Shown piece after piece: positions 59,101 to 64,000 of a stretch of 64,000 nt of DNA; position 1 is the first letter of the stretch, and each line of letters opens with the position of its first letter. The translations under genes were made by a program, and so were the position numbers. The notes beneath the pieces are model-generated. The model made no database searches. It saw only the letters and a list, made by a program, of their open reading frames with translations, and had not been told where the DNA came from. Location of the stretch: positions 206,501 through 270,500 of the forward strand of contig JAJAGP010000212.1 of assembly GCA_025084515.1 (NCBI GenBank). Reading direction: 5' to 3'. The stretch is from Ancistrus triradiatus (Eukaryota > Chordata > Actinopteri > Siluriformes > Loricariidae).

Positions 59101-59400
59101 ATGACTCCACCAGATTAAAACACTTCCTTGGCCTGCCTGGTTGCCAGATTTATCGCCATTGAGCATTTACAGGACCAGCTGGGATGCCAGCTTTGGCAAC
59201 CTACAATTGTGCGAGATCTACAGGCCCAGCTGCAAAACCTGTGGGCAAAAGTGCCACAGGATTCCATACGGAACCTGTGTGCCCCCATGCCCAACCGTAT
59301 CTCATCTTGTATCCAGGCTAGAGGTGGCCCAACAGGGTGCTAGTGCCTTCTTTCTGTTGTATAGTTTTCCCCAATAAACTTATTTTTTTGCAATTGAGTG
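59100..59400 (+). mobile_element. Tc1-like transposon, lineage E, 3' remnant
   Basis: Ends with AATAAACTTATTTTTTTGCAA and TTGAGTG, the tail of a Tc1 3' end. The left portion is missing. Only the C-terminal coding part is recognisable. Confidence 0.65.
59128..59343 (+). pseudogene. Tc1-like transposase C-terminal remnant
   Basis: The 71-aa frame has the layout of the Tc1 C-terminus: ...IEHLQDQLG, IVRDLQAQLQNLWAKVPQDS, IRNLCAPMPNRISSCIQARG. In relatives the segment is PDLSPIEHLWDQLG, then a Q/L-rich helix, then MPRR and QARGGHT. The Glu at 59161-59163 corresponds to the third catalytic acidic residue. The preceding LPDLSPI text is disrupted, so the frame only opens at the end of that motif. 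The rest of the protein and the left inverted end are lost. Confidence 0.75.
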
Positions 59401-59476
59401 TTTTTTGTAAAGCACCAAACCACGATGATCCTTCACCATACATCACGGTTGGGATGATGTTATGGTGGCGCTACAT

Positions 59477-60126
59477 AGGCCATGTTCACACAGCAGGCAA
59501 AAGTGGCCAAATCCGATCTTTTGCATCATATATATCACAGATGTGTTATTTGGGGGCCAAAAGGCACTGAATTTCAGTTCCGATCTAGGCCACTTTCCTA
59601 TGTGGTATTGAAACACGACACAGATTCAATACACAATAATGCCAGATTGGAATTCATGCGACTTTTACCAGAAGAAAATAGATGACAGCAGTGAGGGAGG
59701 TTTTCAGATAGCAAAGTAACAGACCTCATAAATATTAGGGGTGATGGCACATATCGCAACCGCTCTGTGTTTCATGAAATTTCAAAAGAAATGGCCAAAC
59801 GCGGCCACAGAAGGACGTGACTGCGATGTCAATTGAGAATAAAAAGCTTAAAACCAAAGTTTAAAGAAACCAATGATGCAAACCTTGGCCAAACAATGCG
59901 CCCTTATTAACATGATCATTACATTTCCAGTGCCTGTTGCTGTTGACTCCATTTTTTGTTTACCTCTGTACGAGCATTGCTCATGTGTGTCAGTTTCGAA
60001 ACGTGAACTGTTCAGTTGAATATCTGATAAAGGTCAAGTTGAAAAGATAGTGTGAACAGCCTAAAAACAAAATTGGATTTGGTGAGAAAATTGGATTTGG
60101 GACACTCTGGCCTGCTGTGTGAACCT
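59477..60126 (-). mobile_element. MITE-like element, copy 2 (inverted relative to copy 1)
   Basis: Left end GGCCATGTTCACACAGCAGG and right end GGCCTGCTGTGTGAACC are inverted. Interior (GGCACATATCGCAACC, TTTCAAAAGAAATGGCC, GTTGACTCCATTTTTTG) is the reverse complement of 13759-14477. The right end abuts the Tc1 element at 60128. Confidence 0.75.
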
Positions 60127-60127
60127 A

Positions 60128-61054
60128 CAGTGGTGCTTGAACGTTTGTGAACCCTTTAGAATTTTCAAATAATATGACCTAAAACATCATCAGATTTTCA
60201 CATAAGTCCTAAAAGTAGATAAAGGTAACCCAGTTAAACAAATGAGACAAGAATATTATACTTGGTCAATTATTTATTGAGGAAAATGATCCAATATTAC
60301 ATATTAGTGAGTGGCAAAAGTATGTGAACCTCTAGGATTAGCAGTTCATTTGAAGGTGAAATTAGAGTCAGGTGTTTTCAATCAATGGGATGACAATCAG
60401 GTGTGAGTGGGCACCCTGTTTTATTTAAAGATCAGGGATCTATCAAAGTCTGCTCTTCACAACACATGTTTGTGGAAGTGCATCATGGCACGAACAAAGG
60501 AGATTTCTGAAGACCTCAGAAAAAGAGTTGTTGATGCTCATCAGGCTGGAAAAGGTTACAAAACCATCTCTAAAGAGTTTGGACTCCACCAATCCACAGT
60601 CAGACAGATTGTGTACAAATGGAGGAAATTCAAGACCATTGTTACCCTCCCCAGGAGTGGTCGACCAACAAAGATCACTCCAAGAGCAAGGTGTGTAAGG
60701 TCCGGCAAGGTCCACAAAGGACCCCAAGGTAACTTCTAAGCAACTGAAGGCCTCTCTCACATTGGTTAATGTTAATGTTCATGAGTCCACCATCAGAAGA
60801 ACACTGAAACAACAATGGTGTGCATGGCAGGGTTGCAAGGAGAAAGCCACTGCTCTTCAAAAAGAACATTGCTGCTTGTCTGCAGTTTGCTAAAGATCAC
60901 GTGGACAAGCCAGAAGGCTATTGGAAGAATGTTTTGTGGATGGATTAGACCAAAATAGAACTTTTTGATTTAAAAGAAAAGTGTTAATCAACAGTTTAAC
61001 GATAGAAAAGCGAAAAAAAATTCTAAAGGGTTCACAACCTTTCAAGCACCTCTG
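60128..61054 (+). mobile_element. Tc1-like transposon, lineage D, copy B
   Basis: Starts CAGTGGTGCTTGAACG and ends CTTTCAAGCACCTCTG; both ends share the inner GTGAACCCTTTAGAATTTT (inverted on the right). TA at 60126-60127 and 61055-61056 forms the expected target duplication. At about 930 bp it is shorter than typical Tc1 elements of roughly 1.6 kb, so the interior is deleted. It lies directly next to the MITE at 59477-60126. Confidence 0.9.
60485..60960 (+). pseudogene. Tc1-like transposase N-terminal half (copy B)
   Basis: The start at 60485 gives MARTKEISEDLRKRVVDAH, then KGYKTISKEFGLHQSTVRQI, the first DNA-binding helix-turn-helix, then VTLPRSGRPTKITPRAR, an AT-hook-like GRP linker. A frame change or stop follows near 60740. 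Then ASLTLVNVNVHESTIRRTLK (second helix-turn-helix) and, near 60940, a degenerate version of the segment containing the first catalytic Asp. Everything after is deleted. The intact family protein binds end repeats and transposes by cut and paste at TA. Confidence 0.85.
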
Positions 61055-61056
61055 TA

Positions 61057-61791
61057 GTCATAGTGCCTATCCCTAGAATATGGTTCCAGAGTGATGTTTG
61101 GGTGTTTGTTTCCTTGCTTTGTTTTGTTGTTATCTTTTGGAGAACAATGGTTTGCATGTTTTTTTCTGGTAGCTCTATTAAGAATCACTTCAAACCTTGA
61201 AAGTTTTGCGTTAAAAATTGAGGCCAGTACGTTTTGGCTCAGTGATTAGCTTTGCAAGTTTAAACGGCGCCTTTCTCAAACCCAGGGCTGCAGAAAGACA
61301 AAAGCAAACCCACCAATTCAAGAGGCCCCCAGAAGCTGTGGTTATGCCCATATCAGCTTGGCGATCCTGGTTACAGTCTTTTTAATTGGCCGACGTCAAC
61401 GATTCGCCCAATGTTGACGCGTCCATGATACCATTGATGCATCAATGGCACATGGATCTGCTTAAAACAGAGACAAGAGCCATAACAAATCGAAAACAAA
61501 AATACCAGAGCCAAGTCTGAACTCCACTACCCAACAATGAGCCGCAGTAAATGGTGGAGTAGTGAGTGATCAGGCAAAAGAAGATGAAGACGTAGGCCTA
61601 GGAGAATTCATGCGCAATCCTTTCTCCATCGTGGCTAGATCGCGGACCCAACCACTGACCGAAAGCAGCTTCACGGTGCGCTCATGTTCATTTTCCAGTT
61701 TAAACGCAAAACCAAACACACGGCGAAACATGCAAACAAACAAGTAAAAGGAAAGACGCCAGCGAGAAGCCACAACACAAACACGCTACAT
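61057..61791. other. Unique sequence, no gene recognised
   Basis: Frames at 61562-61773 overlap on both strands without a domain. Confidence 0.4.
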
Positions 61792-61950
61792 TATTTAGCA
61801 GACCTTATCCAGAGCCACTTACAATCAGGCTGTGCAGCTGAAGGTTGAAGATCTTGCTCAGAGAACCAGGGCCAGCTTGGCAGAGCTGGGATTTTGAATT
61901 CACTTCTGATTATAGTCCAGAGTCATAACCACTAAGCTGCTCCCACACTA
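61792..61950 (-). mobile_element. tRNA-derived SINE, minus orientation
   Basis: The plus strand shows TTTAGCAGACCTTATCCAG, AGAGCCACTTACAATCAGG, GGTTGAAGATCTTGCTCAG, GCAGAGCTGGGATTTTGAA (B-box region), CATAACCACTAAGCTGC (A-box region). Close to full length, tail shortened. Confidence 0.8.
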
Positions 61951-62381
61951 AATCTCTTGATGCATCTTATTCTGGGGAGTTTTTAATCCTTATTATGAGG
62001 TTGAGGTAGAAGACAGGTTTTATATGGACAGCTGTGCGTTATGGGTCCTTATTAAATATACTTACAGGTGTGGTCTTATTAGACACTGGATCTTGCCACA
62101 AGAGGACATAAAAATGCTTCCCCCGCTGCCCTATAAAAAAGGCTCTCAGAGGTTATTTTTGGGTAGTGTACCTCTTGGTGAGAGATCGTTGACTGATCGT
62201 AGAGGCACCATATTATATGCTACCTAGTAATGCTATATGGGATACTGTAGTGTACCGGTATTGGTTAAATAGCTAATGGAGCTTAAATAGATAATGCAGT
62301 GTTTCCCATACAGTGAGTTATTTAACATGAACTTTGACCACCTCATATTGATATTCTTTTGTTTACTATTTAAGATTAAAA

Positions 62382-62386
<5 letters not shown>
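61951..62386. other. Unique sequence, no gene recognised
   Basis: Nothing recognised. Confidence 0.4.

Positions 62387-62475
<89 letters not shown>
62387..62475. repeat. CT microsatellite
   Basis: About 85 bp of CT with one ACGCG interruption and a terminal CA run. A homopurine/homopyrimidine tract. Confidence 0.95.
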
Positions 62476-62477
<2 letters not shown>

Positions 62478-62539
62478 TTAATGGAGTGAGAAACTGTCTT
62501 TTATGTGACAGTGTCAGATGTTTCCTGTTGCGTTACAAA

Positions 62540-63074
62540 ATTACTGTGCAAAAGTCTTAGGCCGCCATTAGATTTGTCGTTTTAGCAATAGTATAATGAC
62601 CATGTGGGACATATCGTCTACGATTGGATGCAAAAATTTCAGAGTTGGATTCATCACTCCATAATGCTCTTTTCCATAGATCTTCATTCAAATCTTTGTG
62701 CCCTGTCGCATATATTAGCCTTTTCACCCTGTTCCCTTTCTAAAAAAGTAGTTTCTTGGCTGCAACCCTCCCAAAAAAACTATTTCTGATCTTTGGATTG
62801 TAGAAGGGTCAGCTTGACATCCCGAGGAAGCTGCCAGATGCTGCTATTGATCCTGTCTAAGGACAGGGACAGGACATTAAATACTTGGTACTGTAACATA
62901 TAGAATTCAGATTTTTTTCAGTTTTTTAATACTGCATACAAATTTCTTGTATTTTCTCGTTGTATTCTAATAAAGAGACCGAGAAATAGTTATCCTGTAT
63001 ATGGTCAGTGTAGCATTGCTAAAACAATTGTGTATCTAATCTAATGGTGGCCTAAGACTTTTGCACAGTACTGT
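62540..63074 (-). mobile_element. Tc1-like transposon, lineage B, copy 3
   Basis: Left end TTACTGTGCAAAAGTCTTAG and right end GGTGGCCTAAGACTTTTGC with CACAGTA, inverted as in 10844-11655. The body is in minus orientation and internally deleted. Confidence 0.85.
62617..62840 (-). pseudogene. Tc1-like transposase remnant, minus strand
   Basis: Reading the minus strand across 62670-62617 gives ...RALWSDESNSEIFASNRR, matching the segment that holds the first catalytic Asp (LWSDES) of Tc1 transposases. Upstream on the same strand (toward 62840) lies the linker text shared with 11030-11125. Stops and small deletions break the frame (for example the codon after the QK near 62790). The DNA-binding domain and the second and third catalytic residues are absent. 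Confidence 0.8.
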
Positions 63075-64000
63075 AGATAATGACCTAAAGATGAAACTTG
63101 AGGAAACATCCTGGAAATTGCATGTTTGATTACAATTGCCTCTTGATTACAATTTAGCCTTAGTGCTAACCGGGCTTCCATTAAAACCACACCAGCAGAA
63201 GCCCGAAACCTCTACGAGCAACCAGAAATTTGGGCAGATTGAGGCAAACAAACACTGCCAGTGTCAAACAGGAGGAAGACTAATACACAGCTTATTTTAG
63301 CGCTAAAAGCAGCTCCTAGACCCGAGACGTAGGCGTAGGACTCCTGAAACACAAATAATCCTGAAACTTTCTTGCGATTTCGAGCGCCTTTGTGTGGTTG
63401 AGGCATTCTGCAATGTAAGGATATGTAGGTGGCAAAGAGGCTTTGTTTCGATAAAGAGGGTATCTGAGTAATTAGGGAATTAACCTAGAAGGCAGAAACC
63501 TCAGTACCAGTCCATATAATGGATTACCGAAGCAAAAATGTAGCTGTGAGTGGTTTCATACATTATCTGATTAGTCCGGGTTTCCTTTTATGTTCTATAA
63601 AGCTATTGCTATTGATAGAGCAAATCTAAAGCCTGTTTCAATCATAATACGCAATACAGGTATGTGCAGTTTAACTTCTGCATTATGTTCTGTGAAACGA
63701 GACGTTGACTGAAACGGTCCGGACATCACTCTAGTCACGTAGTAGTTTATATTCTATGCGCATGTTTTATTTTAAGACATAATATTAATTAAAACACAAT
63801 CTGAAAACATTTATTACAGTACTGTACTGTACAATACAGCCATTCTTATCTTTGTAACTTTTATAAAACCTGAAACACGTTAGTTTTTTTTTTATGCCTT
63901 CCAAGACTGCAAATCTTTTTTTCTGCCAGTAGGTGTGGCAAGGGTTTGTTCATACTAGTTTTCTGTCATTCGGATGTGAATTAGTTACAGCCTTTAATTT
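63075..64000. other. Unique sequence, no gene recognised
   Basis: 63685-63715 (GTTCTGTGAAACGAGACG, TTGACTGAAACGG) resembles 2611-2640, a short dispersed piece. Nothing else recognised. Confidence 0.4.

Overview
This is nuclear DNA of a ray-finned fish. The likely lineage is Ostariophysi (catfish, characiform or electric-eel type), but that placement is an inference. It rests on tRNA-derived SINEs ending in a GGATAAGGGCGTCTGCTAAATG-type tail followed by TAAATG repeats, on many Tc1-type transposons typical of teleosts, on hAT and Tigger-like elements, on LINE 3' ends and on long CA, AT, ATT and GA microsatellites. I see no operons, CRISPR arrays, rRNA or stand-alone tRNA genes, and no intact host protein-coding gene. 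Most open frames are chance frames, low-complexity repeats or transposon remnants. The window reads as intergenic or large-intron sequence.

Layout. 0-6 kb: single-copy sequence with two copies of a roughly 0.5-1 kb palindromic non-autonomous DNA element, a G-tract and LINE/SINE pieces. 6-7.1 kb: a Tc1 element whose right arm is an inverted copy of its left arm. 9.7-14.5 kb: a hAT-like remnant, a second Tc1 lineage, and a MITE with a sister copy near 60 kb. 15.5-18.6 kb: SINEs, one split by a Tigger-like MITE, then a tandem duplication and a LINE remnant. 21 kb: a hAT element with a BED-finger remnant inside a retroposon 3' end. 23-40 kb: SINEs, microsatellites, a second hAT with a target-site duplication, and a LINE C-terminal fragment. 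41.6-42.4 kb: a large ATT-rich tract. 45.2-46.0 kb: a CpG-rich, promoter-like block with two good splice donors on the minus strand, the best candidate for a real gene start (5' UTR exon of a minus-strand gene). 47.5-57.4 kb: a minisatellite cluster. 59-63 kb: more Tc1 remnants and a MITE.

The most unusual feature is a roughly 1 kb tandem array (48774-49770, about 62-bp unit). At least ten of its units carry a perfect three-pentamer heat-shock element (GAAnnTTCnnGAA). It lies about 3 kb from the CpG-rich block and between two arrays of an unrelated 42-bp GGTACC minisatellite. Several nested insertions give a relative order of events. Family assignments come from reading the sequence and remembering family features; no database search was possible. 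Boundaries of degenerate elements are approximate.
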